This document shows positions 1 through 8,232 of a stretch of 64,000 bases of DNA, one piece after another (position 1 is the stretch's first letter; each line of letters starts with the position of its first letter). A program made the position numbers and the translations under genes. Under the pieces are notes generated by a model that saw only the letters and a program-made list of their open reading frames with translations, searched no databases and was not told the DNA's origin. The DNA is from Bacillota bacterium. Its GTDB lineage: Bacteria; Bacillota; Syntrophomonadia; Syntrophomonadales; Syntrophomonadaceae. The DNA lies in the NCBI GenBank assembly GCA_023395515.1, contig JAEWZB010000076.1:5105-69104 (forward strand), in the 5' to 3' direction.

Positions 1-928
1 CCTGGAATTAGACCAAGAGGTAAAAATATATAACAAGATACTTAAGAAGAGTAATTTTACTGCTCATATTGCTCCCCATAGCATCGAAATTGCTTCCATG
101 TTTGCTGTTTTAAGCCGCTTAACTCCCTCCACTAAAGTCGATATGCTAACTAAGCTGCGCATATATAATGGGGAAGAAATTGTACAAAAGGATGCCACCC
201 GCAGAGTGGATATCCAGGAGCTTAAGGATGAAGCAGGGCGGGAGGGGTTTAGCGGTATTTCCACCCGTTTTATTATGAAGGTAATTGATAATGCTTTATC
301 CGAGTCGGAATTTAACTGTATTAATCCTCTTACTATTCTGGAAGCCTTGATTAAATCAGTTAAAACCCTGGATATAGGTGATGATCAGAAGCAACGTTTA
401 CTAGGCTATTTACAGGATACGGTTAAGCAAGAATATCATCGCCTTTTAGAAAAAGAAGTTACTAAAGCTTTTATTTATGGTTACCGGGAACAGGCCGAAA
501 GTCTGTTTAATAACTATTTGGACCATGCGGAAGCATTTGTTAATAAGGTTAAGTTAAAAGATGTAAATACCGGCGAAGAATTAGAGCCGGATGAAAAATT
601 TCTGGAATCTATTGAAATTCAATTAGGGCTTATGGGGAATGCGGCCCGGGGTTTTCGTCATGATGTAACTGCTTATATGTTTTCCTTGTTAAGAAATAAT
701 AAAAAACTTACTTATGAAAGTTATGAACCGTTAAAAGAAGCGGTAGAAAAAAAGCTGATAAGTTCAGTCAGCGAACTGTCTCGGGTTATTACTAAAGCTA
801 GAGTAAGGGACAATGAGCAAAACGAAAAATATAATGCCATGGTAGAAGAAATGATTAACCACGGTTATTGTCCTCATTGCTGTAATGTAATTTTAAAATA
901 TGCGGCTAATAATCTCTGGAAAGATTAG
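1..928 (+). CDS. prkA: PrkA-family serine protein kinase, C-terminal part (5' end outside window)
   Basis: The reading frame is open from base 2, so the gene begins upstream and only its last 308 codons are seen; the first internal ATG (98) is not the start. The segment around NKILKKSNFTAHIAPHS and the later EGFSGISTRFIMKVIDNA match the C-terminal PrkA domain of the PrkA/YeaG AAA+ serine kinases. It ends with a small cysteine cluster (HGYCPHCC). PrkA is a cytoplasmic kinase with an AAA+ module linked to sporulation and starvation in Bacillus and to stress in enterobacteria (YeaG). It runs into yhbH and spoVR, the usual prkA-yhbH-spoVR order, which supports the call. The catalytic half cannot be assessed here. 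Confidence 0.93.
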   Translation, partial: LELDQEVKIYNKILKKSNFTAHIAPHSIEIASMFAVLSRLTPSTKVDMLTKLRIYNGEEIVQKDATRRVDIQELKDEAGREGFSGISTRFIMKVIDNALSESEFNCINPLTILEALIKSVKTLDIGDDQKQRLLGYLQDTVKQEYHRLLEKEVTKAFIYGYREQAESLFNNYLDHAEAFVNKVKLKDVNTGEELEPDEKFLESIEIQLGLMGNAARGFRHDVTAYMFSLLRNNKKLTYESYEPLKEAVEKKLISSVSELSRVITKARVRDNEQNEKYNAMVEEMINHGYCPHCCNVILKYAANNLWKD

Positions 929-937
929 GTGATTAGT

Positions 938-2107
938 ATGGCTATCTTCCGTGATTTTGATAACCGGGGCCGAGATAGAAGTGCGGAGGACCGCAGACGG
1001 CATCGCCAATTAGTGGAGGAATCTATAAAAAGAAACTTGGGCAGTATTATTGCTGAAGAAAGCATTATTGGTAAAAGTAAAGATAAATTATTTAAAATTC
1101 CGGTGCGGGGCATAAAAGAATATAGATTTATTTATGGAGATAATCAACCCGGGGTAGCCGGCGGGCAAGGCAATGAAAAAAGAGGGCAGCGCATTCCCGG
1201 CCAGCAGGGGCAAGATGGGGTAGGGATAGGAGATGGAGCCGGCAGTGGTGCCGGGGAAGAAGTCTATGAAACCGAAATAACTTTAGAAGAATTAGCGGAG
1301 TATCTTTTCGAGGATCTTAAACTTCCTTTTATGGAGAGGAAAAAGTTTTCCTGGCTGGAAAGTGAACGCTTAAGTAAACGGTGGGGTATTAAACGTAAAG
1401 GTATTCCCGCCCATTTGGCTAAAAAAAGGTCGATGCTGGAGAGGTTAAAAAGGAAGCAGGCTATGGTCAGAGCGGAACAGGAACTAGGAGAACAAGAGCC
1501 GGAAGAAAGATTTCCTTTTCGGGAAGAGGACCTGCGTTATCAAAGAAATAAAGAAGAAATGCGTCCCGAATCTAATGCAGTAGTAATTTGTATTATGGAT
1601 AATTCCGGTTCCATGTATCTTAATAAAAAATACTTAGCCCGCAGTTTTTTCTTTCTGCTCTACCATTTTGTGCGCTACCGTTATATAAATGTAGAGTTAG
1701 TATTTATTAACCATACTTCTACCGCTAAAGAGGTTAATGAGGATGACTTTTTTCACCGGGGCGAATCAGGGGGAACGGCTATAAGCAGCGGTTACCAAAA
1801 AGCTCTGGATATTATTGCGGAAAGGTATAATCCCGAGGTTTGGAATATATATGCTTTTCATTGCAGTGATGGAGATAATTGGTTGGAAGACGTTAATCAG
1901 GCCTTGGCCAAAGCCCGGGAGCTGATTAAAGTTTGCAACCTGTTTGGGTATGGGGAAATTACTTCATCTTGGACCCCCAATAAAACTATGTTCGATGAGT
2001 TTAATGAGGCTATATCAGCCCCAAACTTTGTGGCGGTTACCCTGGGCAGTAAAGAGGAAATATGGCCCGGGTTTAAAAAACTATTAAGTGTAGCGGAAAA
2101 GGAGTAA
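938..2107 (+). CDS. yhbH: YhbH/YeaH family protein (DUF444), sporulation/stress associated
   Basis: A 389-residue cytoplasmic protein of the YhbH (YeaH, DUF444) family. The N-terminal part is charged and includes a Gly-rich stretch near residues 70-105. The C-terminal half has a von Willebrand A-like fold signature, with the metal-site motif MDNSGSM near residue 224 and a later SDG motif. ATG 938 is preferred over the in-frame GTG 929 because AGGTG sits 7 nt before it. It lies directly after prkA and 2 nt before spoVR, so the three are surely one transcript. The family acts genetically with the PrkA kinase; the biochemical role is unknown. Confidence 0.92.
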   Translation: MAIFRDFDNRGRDRSAEDRRRHRQLVEESIKRNLGSIIAEESIIGKSKDKLFKIPVRGIKEYRFIYGDNQPGVAGGQGNEKRGQRIPGQQGQDGVGIGDGAGSGAGEEVYETEITLEELAEYLFEDLKLPFMERKKFSWLESERLSKRWGIKRKGIPAHLAKKRSMLERLKRKQAMVRAEQELGEQEPEERFPFREEDLRYQRNKEEMRPESNAVVICIMDNSGSMYLNKKYLARSFFFLLYHFVRYRYINVELVFINHTSTAKEVNEDDFFHRGESGGTAISSGYQKALDIIAERYNPEVWNIYAFHCSDGDNWLEDVNQALAKARELIKVCNLFGYGEITSSWTPNKTMFDEFNEAISAPNFVAVTLGSKEEIWPGFKKLLSVAEKE

Positions 2108-2109
2108 GT

Positions 2110-3462
2110 ATGGGTGGGAATTATATTCTTAAAGATTTGGAAAAATATAATAACCAGATTGAAGCTCTGGCCGGTGAACTGGGGCTAAACTGTTATCCTC
2201 AGGAATTTGAAATTTGCAGTTATGAAGATATGCTAGGTTATGAGGCCTATTTAGGCATGCCGTCCCGTTATCCCCATTGGAGTTTTGGCAAAGCTTATGA
2301 AAGAAAAAAGACCTTTTACCGTTATAATTTAACCGGACTTCCCTATGAAATGGTGATTAACTCTAATCCATGTTTAGCTTACCTTATGAAAGATAATACC
2401 CTGCTTTTGCAAATACTTACCATAGCCCATGTCTATGGACATAATGATTTCTTCAAAAATAACCGGTTATTTGCGGAAGGGACTAAGGCCGAATATACTT
2501 TAGAAATGTTTAAGACTCATGCTAAACGGATTAGAGAATATATAACTGACCCTAGTATTGGCTATGCTAAGGTAGAGAGAATTTTAGATGCAGCTCATTC
2601 TATAAGGCTGCAGACTTATAGGATTATCGGAGAAAAGCATTTAAGTTCTCAGGAGGTCAAGGCTAAACTGGCGGAAAAGCTGCAAAAGCCTTTAACTAGT
2701 CATCCTTTACTGGAAAGCTCTAATGTTAGCCCGCCCCCGGATATTAACCGTTTCCCGTTGCAGCCGGAAGAAGATTTACTGCTCTTTTTAAGTAAATATG
2801 CTCCCATTGCAGAATGGGAAAAAGATATCCTATTTATGGTCCGGGAGGAAAGCCTTTATTTTTTGCCCCAAATCGAAACTAAAATTATGAATGAGGGATG
2901 GGCAAGTTACTGGCACTATACTATACTTAATAAGCTTGGTTTATCTGCTGACTTGCATCTGGAATTTTTAAAACGGCACAACCAGGTAGTAAGTGCCCAT
3001 GAGGGCTCCTTAAATCCTTATCACTTAGGATTTAAAATATTTAGCAGTTTAGCTGATACTAAAGGCCGGGATTTTATTTTCCAAATCAGGCAACAGGAAA
3101 GAGATGTTTCTTTTATCCAAAAGTACTTGAGTGAAGAATTATGTAATGAATTGAATTTATTCGAATATCGTAAAAGCGGCAAAGATTATATAATTACTGA
3201 AATAACCGATGAGGAAGGCTGGAAAGCTATTCGGCAATCATTGGTTAAAAACTGCGGGATTAATATGGTTCCGGTGATAAAGATAGTAGAAGTGGAAGAG
3301 AAAAACGGGGTATTAATGCTGGAACATGAATGGGATGGACGTGATTTGCAGTCCGAATATGCCCAACAGACCTTAAAACAGGTCGCCAATATTTGGGGAA
3401 GAAAAATTAGGATGCGAACCCGGGTGAAAAACTCCTATCAGATTATAGAGGTTATACCTTAA
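2110..3462 (+). CDS. spoVR: SpoVR family protein (stage V sporulation protein R / YcgB)
   Basis: 450 residues, the normal length for SpoVR. Recognisable blocks are the N-terminal YPQEFEICSYEDMLGYEAY region, the HVYGHNDFFKNN motif near residue 115, and NEGWASYWHYTILN near residue 270, with conserved His and Glu residues that could form a metal site. In B. subtilis SpoVR is needed for normal spore cortex formation; YcgB is the enterobacterial relative. Start ATG 2110 has AAAGGAG immediately upstream and follows yhbH by 2 nt. The next gene begins 95 nt later behind its own Shine-Dalgarno, so spoVR likely ends this operon. Confidence 0.95.
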   Translation: MGGNYILKDLEKYNNQIEALAGELGLNCYPQEFEICSYEDMLGYEAYLGMPSRYPHWSFGKAYERKKTFYRYNLTGLPYEMVINSNPCLAYLMKDNTLLLQILTIAHVYGHNDFFKNNRLFAEGTKAEYTLEMFKTHAKRIREYITDPSIGYAKVERILDAAHSIRLQTYRIIGEKHLSSQEVKAKLAEKLQKPLTSHPLLESSNVSPPPDINRFPLQPEEDLLLFLSKYAPIAEWEKDILFMVREESLYFLPQIETKIMNEGWASYWHYTILNKLGLSADLHLEFLKRHNQVVSAHEGSLNPYHLGFKIFSSLADTKGRDFIFQIRQQERDVSFIQKYLSEELCNELNLFEYRKSGKDYIITEITDEEGWKAIRQSLVKNCGINMVPVIKIVEVEEKNGVLMLEHEWDGRDLQSEYAQQTLKQVANIWGRKIRMRTRVKNSYQIIEVIP

Positions 3463-3557
3463 GGTATTTAAATAATAAATGTTTGTCGGATTAGGCATAT
3501 AAGTTTACAATTAGGTAAAGTGAAAAAAGTTGCGGAAACGGGGAAGGAGTAGGAAAG

Positions 3558-4196
3558 TTGGAAGCGCAAAGCAAAGTGGAAATAGTGGTGGACGGAGTCA
3601 CAGGTGTAGGTAAGTCAAGCCTGGTTAAAATCCTTTGTGAGGAATTCGAACTTAAGCCTTTTAGCGAATTATTTGAGGACGAAAATCGTCTTCTCCATAA
3701 ATTTTTCTATGACCGGCCTAAATGGGCTTTTCCCATGCAAACAAACTTTTTAACGAACCGCTTCAAACAATACCGGCAAGCCATGAAAGTAGGCAAAGCG
3801 GTAATGGATAGGTCCATTTATTCCGATAAAATTTTTGCCCGGATGTATCTGGAATATGGCTATCTTAATCCCGAGGAATATGCAGTTTACAATAATTTAT
3901 TAAATACTATGCTGGAACATGTTTCACCTCCTAAGCTCTTGGTTTATTTGCGCGTCAATACTGATGAGGCCATAAGGCGCATTCATAGACGGGGCCGACC
4001 GGATGAACTGGAGGTGGAAAGGGAATATTGGGATAATCTCAACCAGTTTTACGAGAGTAATTATAAAGACTTTGACCCGAATAGACTCCTGGTAATTCAA
4101 GTTGATGAGCTGGATTATGTGCATCGTGACCAAGATCGGCAGTTTGTAATAAATGAAATTCAAAAAGCTTGGGATAAGTTAGGACAAGCGATATAA
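3558..4196 (+). CDS. deoxynucleoside kinase (dAK/dGK family)
   Basis: 212 residues, typical of bacterial deoxyadenosine/deoxyguanosine kinases that salvage deoxynucleosides by ATP-dependent 5'-phosphorylation. The P-loop DGVTGVGKSS is at residues 12-21, the DRS motif (DRSIYSDKIFA) lies mid-protein, and an arginine-rich LID-like segment (RRIHRRGRPDE) follows. It starts at TTG 3558 behind a strong GGGGAAGGAG ribosome binding site. It is followed 20 nt later by a small membrane protein with its own ribosome binding site. Base specificity (dA versus dG/dC) cannot be read from these motifs. Confidence 0.88.
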   Translation: MEAQSKVEIVVDGVTGVGKSSLVKILCEEFELKPFSELFEDENRLLHKFFYDRPKWAFPMQTNFLTNRFKQYRQAMKVGKAVMDRSIYSDKIFARMYLEYGYLNPEEYAVYNNLLNTMLEHVSPPKLLVYLRVNTDEAIRRIHRRGRPDELEVEREYWDNLNQFYESNYKDFDPNRLLVIQVDELDYVHRDQDRQFVINEIQKAWDKLGQAI

Positions 4197-4215
4197 ATTA
4201 AAGGGAGCTGAAATA

Positions 4216-4647
4216 ATGACCGTCCTCTTATGGGTATTTGCTATAATTATCTTTCTAACTTATTCATTTTATTTTGTGAAAATAATTTTAGGCAAACCCG
4301 AAGAATTTGAATATGATCTACTAAAATCCCTGGCTGCTTGGATGGTAAGTAAAGGAAGCCGAAGCCGCCCCCAATTATGGCTCTTATTATTTCTTTCTAT
4401 AATCTTGGAGATTTTTTATTTCACCTTAGTTCTAACTAGTATTGATCAACCGGTTTTAATTATAATAACCAGCTTTTTTGCTGGTGTAGAAGCCGTGCAT
4501 CTGACCACCGTTGGTATATCCTTTAATAAGTTTTTTTCCGGCCAACTGCTCTTAAAAGATATGTTTAACTGGAAAGTAGAACGCTTAAGTGGTTTACTAT
4601 TTTTTACTCATTCACTATTAGTCATGATTTGTTTAGCTTTTTATTAA
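4216..4647 (+). CDS. small integral membrane protein, function unknown
   Basis: 143 residues with four probable transmembrane helices: residues 2-25, about 50-70, 75-95 and 125-143. The loop between helices 1 and 2 is charged (GKPEEFEYDLLKS...SKGSRSRP). I do not recognise a family. The start ATG 4216 has AAAGGGAGCTG upstream. Because it sits between a nucleoside kinase and a CPBP membrane protease, each with its own Shine-Dalgarno, context does not assign a role. The good ribosome binding site and consistent hydrophobic pattern make it a real gene. Confidence 0.75.
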   Translation: MTVLLWVFAIIIFLTYSFYFVKIILGKPEEFEYDLLKSLAAWMVSKGSRSRPQLWLLLFLSIILEIFYFTLVLTSIDQPVLIIITSFFAGVEAVHLTTVGISFNKFFSGQLLLKDMFNWKVERLSGLLFFTHSLLVMICLAFY

Positions 4648-4687
4648 GCTTGATTTAAAAAGAAAGAAGGTATAAGGAGGATACATT

Positions 4688-5407
4688 GTGGTAGATTTTC
4701 GGGAGCCGCGCTGGGGTTTAGCGGAAATCCTGATAGTATATATAGGCATTTTATTAATAGGATTTGTTTTTGGCATGTCGGGGGATATGGTAAGTATCCT
4801 GCTTACTATGCTGAAAATGCCGGATTCTATGCTTTCTTACTTTTACTTTGGTTTTGTAGTACAATTTGTAGCCACAGTAAGCTTAGTACTTATTATGACC
4901 GTTTGGTTAAATAGGGCTAAATTAAGCGACATAGGCATTAATAATGTCAGTATCAGTACTTATTTAAAATATGGGTTACTAGGCGGGATATTGCTTTTAA
5001 TCGTGATTTTTTCCCTGAGCTTACCTATTAATTACGTGCAGCCGGAACTTGAACCCCAGCTTTACGAAGAAATGTTAAGGTCAGTTGCGGGGAAAAAAGA
5101 TTTTACCCTCTTATTTGTAATAGGGGCAGTTTTAGCTCCCTTATCCGAAGAATTATTTTACCGGGGTATGATTTATCCGGTTTTTCGTCATAAATTCGGA
5201 CCAGTTCCGGCTATGATTATGGCGGGGACTATCTTTGGTGTAGTGCACTGGGATTTATGGCGGGCCATACCTTTGGCGATTGGCGGCATGATTTTATGCT
5301 ATATTTATGAAAAAACCAACAGCATTTTTGTAACTGCCTTAGCTCATGGATCATGGAATGGGATAATGTCTTTGGTAGTTTATTATAGTCTAATAAATAC
5401 CTTCTAA
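4688..5407 (+). CDS. CPBP family intramembrane glutamic endopeptidase
   Basis: 239 residues with about seven hydrophobic segments. The C-terminal half carries the CPBP (Abi/CAAX protease, Rce1-like) signature: EELFYRG near residue 155 (EExxxR), a His in VVHWDLW near residue 182, and AHGSWNG near residue 219. These form the membrane-buried active site of Rce1-type proteases. GTG 4688 starts behind AAGGAGG. In Firmicutes such proteins act on prenylated or peptide substrates, for example in bacteriocin immunity or processing, but no peptide gene is visible nearby, so the substrate is unknown. Confidence 0.88.
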   Translation: MVDFREPRWGLAEILIVYIGILLIGFVFGMSGDMVSILLTMLKMPDSMLSYFYFGFVVQFVATVSLVLIMTVWLNRAKLSDIGINNVSISTYLKYGLLGGILLLIVIFSLSLPINYVQPELEPQLYEEMLRSVAGKKDFTLLFVIGAVLAPLSEELFYRGMIYPVFRHKFGPVPAMIMAGTIFGVVHWDLWRAIPLAIGGMILCYIYEKTNSIFVTALAHGSWNGIMSLVVYYSLINTF

Positions 5408-5480
5408 ATAAGGTTGAATTATATTGACAATACGGCTCATTTATTATAAATATTATTAGGAATGAAGGAGGGGTGAGTTG

Positions 5481-5786
5481 ATGCCGGTATATGATTACAA
5501 ATGTGAAGAGTGTGGCAGATTTGAATATACCCAGCGCATAACTGAGGATGCACTCACAGTTTGTCCGCAATGCGGCCATCAGGTGCAAAGGCTGATTAGT
5601 AAGAATGTGGGAGTGGTACTAAAAGGTTCAGGGTTTTATAAAACTGATTCAGCCCAAGGTCTGAAAGACCGGCTGCGGGGCTTGAATAACGAAAGGCAAA
5701 AGGATAATCAAGCCTTATTAGACGGAGATGTTAAATCTTATGTAGAACAATCAGATAGTACTACTAAAAAAGTATTAGAAGCTTAA
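5481..5786 (+). CDS. FmdB family zinc-ribbon regulatory protein
   Basis: 101 residues opening with MPVYDYKCEECGRFEY and a second CxxC (CPQCGH), the N-terminal zinc ribbon of FmdB-family proteins. The tail is charged. The family was named for a putative regulator of formamidase genes; in most bacteria its role is unknown. ATG 5481 is chosen because AAGGAGGGG lies just upstream; the TTG three bases earlier is less likely. A strong terminator follows immediately. Confidence 0.85.
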   Translation: MPVYDYKCEECGRFEYTQRITEDALTVCPQCGHQVQRLISKNVGVVLKGSGFYKTDSAQGLKDRLRGLNNERQKDNQALLDGDVKSYVEQSDSTTKKVLEA

Positions 5787-5789
5787 AAG

Positions 5790-5816
5790 AATCCCCTGGT
5801 TGGGGGATTTTTTGCA
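5790..5816 (+). terminator. rho-independent terminator after the FmdB-family gene
   Basis: AATCCCC, a short TGGTT loop, GGGGGATT and then a run of T. The hairpin ends just 30 nt after the FmdB stop codon. Confidence 0.85.
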
Positions 5817-5960
5817 CTATCAGAAAATATAATAATCCTGCCAGGCAGGTTAAAAATTTAAATAAGAGGAATTTAATGGCTTTTGCAGTATTTAGTAACA
5901 TATGTATACCGTTAGCTAATATTCTTTAGAATAAAGGCTTGTGATGATAAGGAGTTATTT

Positions 5961-6233
5961 ATGAAAGCCACTAATGTAGTAGAAGCTTTAGTATGGAGTA
6001 AAATGGAGGAGATATTATCCCACCAGCCTAATATGTGTAAGTGTGAAAAATGCCGCTTAGATATTGTCACCTATGCATTAAACAGGCTTGATCCTATCTA
6101 TGTATCCAGCCACAAAGGGGAGCTTTATGCCAGAGCCCAGTATTTAGACCGGGACTTTAATACTGCATTAATAGTAATTTTAACCGAAGCCATTGCCATA
6201 GTTAGCGAGAACCCTAAACATGATAAGGAGTAA
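5961..6233 (+). CDS. ComFB family protein (candidate cyclic-dinucleotide receptor)
   Basis: 90 residues with the ComFB signature: a CKCEKCRLDIVTYALN block (three Cys) near residues 26-41, and NRLDPIYVSSHKGELYAR after it. The family is named after the late-competence protein ComFB of B. subtilis; cyanobacterial and some other members have been reported to bind c-di-GMP or c-di-AMP. The stand-alone, all-helical size fits. ATG 5961 has AAGGAG upstream. It precedes rnhA by 2 nt. That it is a nucleotide receptor here is inference from the family plus the abundance of c-di-AMP/c-di-GMP genes in the window. Confidence 0.8.
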   Translation: MKATNVVEALVWSKMEEILSHQPNMCKCEKCRLDIVTYALNRLDPIYVSSHKGELYARAQYLDRDFNTALIVILTEAIAIVSENPKHDKE

Positions 6234-6235
6234 GA

Positions 6236-6688
6236 ATGACTAATAAGCATATTGATATTTATACCGATGGAGCCTGTTCGGGTAATCCCGGCCCGGGAGG
6301 TTGGGGAGCCGTTTTGTTATATGGGGATAATAAGAAGGAAATTAGCGGGGCGGAGCCGGACACTACTAATCAACGGATGGAGCTTTTGGCGGTAATTAAA
6401 GCTTTGGAGGCTTTAAAAGTTAAAGACTGGAAGGTGACGGTTTACTCTGATAGTGCCTATATTGTTAATGCCTTTAAACAAAATTGGATAGGTAATTGGC
6501 AAAAAAACGGATGGAAAAATAGTAAAAAAGAAGCTGTAGCTAACCAAGATTTATGGAAAAGATTATTAGCCCTGTTGGAATTAAATCAAGTAAATATAGA
6601 AAAAGTTAAAGGACATTCGGGAGACGTATGGAATGAAAAATGTGATGAACTGGCGAGGCATGCTATTAAAAGTTTAAATAACATGTAA
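6236..6688 (+). CDS. rnhA: ribonuclease HI
   Basis: 150 residues, full length for bacterial RNase HI, which cuts the RNA strand of RNA-DNA hybrids. The four catalytic carboxylates are visible: Asp in YTDGACSGNPGPGGWG, Glu in NQRMELLAV, Asp in YSDSAYIVNAF, and Asp in the C-terminal NEKCDELA motif after the conserved KGHSG histidine. It starts 2 nt after the ComFB-like gene, with AAGGAG overlapping the end of that gene, so they are probably co-transcribed. Confidence 0.96.
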   Translation: MTNKHIDIYTDGACSGNPGPGGWGAVLLYGDNKKEISGAEPDTTNQRMELLAVIKALEALKVKDWKVTVYSDSAYIVNAFKQNWIGNWQKNGWKNSKKEAVANQDLWKRLLALLELNQVNIEKVKGHSGDVWNEKCDELARHAIKSLNNM

Positions 6689-6705
6689 TAAGGGTGGGTG
6701 TTTAC

Positions 6706-7236
6706 ATGCTACAAGATTTAAAAGACCGTTTTTCTACCTGGAGAGTCAAAAAGGAGCTGGCCTCCTATGGGACTAACCTGCGAGCCAGGAATGCCGGAGA
6801 ATTTTTTAAAGGCAAGGGTGCCGAGATTCATATTGGTCATAATGTTTTAATCGAAAGAAAAGTCCGCTTCTCCTTAGGTGATAATGCCCGAATTTATGTA
6901 GGGGATAATAGTTATTTAGGGGATTTCTGCAACCTTTTAGCCGTTGAAGAAGTGAGAATAGGTAAAGACTGTGCTATAAGCTGGCATGTATTATTTATGG
7001 ATACTTCTTCCCATCCTTTTGGTTTTAAGGGCGAAGTTCCCGAGACTAAAATTGCCCCGGTAATTATTGAAGATCATGTGTGGATAGGGTGCCGGGCGGT
7101 AATCTTAAAAGGCGTAACCGTAGGCGAAGGCGCTATAATCGCTAATAATGCCGTAGTAACTAAAAATGTACCACCTCGCACCATGGTAGCCGGTAATCCG
7201 GCCGTAGTCATTAAAGAGGATGTTATCTGGGAATGA
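6706..7236 (+). CDS. left-handed beta-helix (hexapeptide repeat) acyltransferase
   Basis: 176 residues made largely of hexapeptide repeats (IHIGHNVLIERKVRF, IYVGDNSYLGDF, VRIGKDCAIS, VWIGCRAVILKGVTVGEGAIIANNAVVTKNV), ending in the MVAGNPAVVIKE block typical of LacA/NodL/CysE-like O-acetyltransferases. An active-site-like His is in DTSSHPF. ATG 6706, with AAGGGTGGG before it, is preferred to the in-frame GTG 6694. It follows rnhA closely and overlaps the next gene by 4 nt. Probable substrate is a sugar or polysaccharide unit, but the acceptor cannot be deduced. Confidence 0.88.
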   Translation: MLQDLKDRFSTWRVKKELASYGTNLRARNAGEFFKGKGAEIHIGHNVLIERKVRFSLGDNARIYVGDNSYLGDFCNLLAVEEVRIGKDCAISWHVLFMDTSSHPFGFKGEVPETKIAPVIIEDHVWIGCRAVILKGVTVGEGAIIANNAVVTKNVPPRTMVAGNPAVVIKEDVIWE

Positions 7237-7886
7237 AGTTGAAGGTATATCAAGATGAAGAAAGTGACACATTAGGAATAGGCATTAAGATATTAGATGA
7301 TGATGCCAGTTTGGCTGATTTATTAGAGGCATGGCAGCCTTTATGTGACGATTTGGAGTTAATCCGTCCTTATGGCAATGGCCTTCATACTCCTTGTAAA
7401 GGATGTACGGTTAACTGCTGCAACACAGCCTATGTTATACCTGATTTAATCGCCTTTAAGAAAATAGCTGCCCATCTGGATTTGAGTTATGAAAACTTTA
7501 TCAGCAATTATTTTCATGCTGATAAAGTCGAACATGGATTATTACGGCTTAAACCGGAGCCTTGTATATTTCTTAAAAACAATATTTGTACCATTTATCC
7601 ACTTAGAACTTTAATATGCCGTTTTTATTTATGCAGCCCTTTATTACCAGCTACCGAACAACTAATCTATTCTATAACCTGGACCGGTATAGCAGCTACC
7701 CAACTATTTGCCTTAGAACAAGGCTTAATAAAGCCGGTTGCTAAACAAGGCTTAACTAGTTTTGACCAGCTATTTATTAACTTATTGGATAAATATCGCC
7801 TTAATCCTAATATCTTGCTATTTAAAGATGCCCAGGATTATGATGAGATTCCGTTAAAGCCGTTTGTTCTAGAGTGTAAGGTGTGA
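7233..7886 (+). CDS. YkgJ-type cysteine-cluster protein
   Basis: 217 residues. The central region has the CxxCxxxCC-type pattern of the YkgJ/UPF0153 family (TPCKGCTVNCCNT near residue 50) followed by EPCIFLKNNICTIYPLRTLICRFYLC. Together these could bind a Zn or Fe-S cluster. The function of the family is unknown. The ATG overlaps the acyltransferase stop (ATGA), indicating translational coupling. Confidence 0.8.
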   Translation: MKLKVYQDEESDTLGIGIKILDDDASLADLLEAWQPLCDDLELIRPYGNGLHTPCKGCTVNCCNTAYVIPDLIAFKKIAAHLDLSYENFISNYFHADKVEHGLLRLKPEPCIFLKNNICTIYPLRTLICRFYLCSPLLPATEQLIYSITWTGIAATQLFALEQGLIKPVAKQGLTSFDQLFINLLDKYRLNPNILLFKDAQDYDEIPLKPFVLECKV

Positions 7887-7911
7887 GGGTAAGGAAAGGA
7901 CTCGATTATAT

Positions 7912-8049
7912 TTGAAAATTGTGGAGATAGAAACCACCGATCTTTTTGGAGTAGTACGGGCCTACGAGCATAAAGAAGCCCGCTTGGTAGCTATAAGTGC
8001 TACTGATGAGGAAGATATATTATTTAAGCTGATTTATGTTATTGAATAA
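7912..8049 (+). CDS. small acidic hypothetical protein (45 aa)
   Basis: A 45-codon frame starting at TTG 7912, with AAGGAAAGG about 12 nt upstream, encoding a small protein beginning (M)KIVEIETTDLFGVVRAYE and ending LFKLIYVIE. It ends 22 nt before a strong terminator, so it is the last frame of this transcript. The predicted beta-alpha-beta pattern and sensible codons favour a real peptide. I do not recognise it; it could also be a remnant of a larger domain. Confidence 0.45.
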   Translation: MKIVEIETTDLFGVVRAYEHKEARLVAISATDEEDILFKLIYVIE

Positions 8050-8069
8050 ATATAAATTTATATAAAATC

Positions 8070-8102
8070 AACAGTCAGACCATAGTGTTTGACTGTTTTT
8101 TT
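8070..8102 (+). terminator. rho-independent terminator
   Basis: ACAGTCA and TGACTGT arms enclose a 12-nt loop and are followed by TTTTTTT. It closes the rnhA-acyltransferase-YkgJ run. Confidence 0.8.
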
Positions 8103-8232
8103 GTTTCAGGCAGGATTTTCTGATATTAGACTGAATATAATATCTGTTATACTTTTTTATACTATCAGAAATATAAAAAGTTGAATGTTGATAGTATGAG
8201 CAGGTCTTTATAATTATGAGGAGGGAAGGGTT

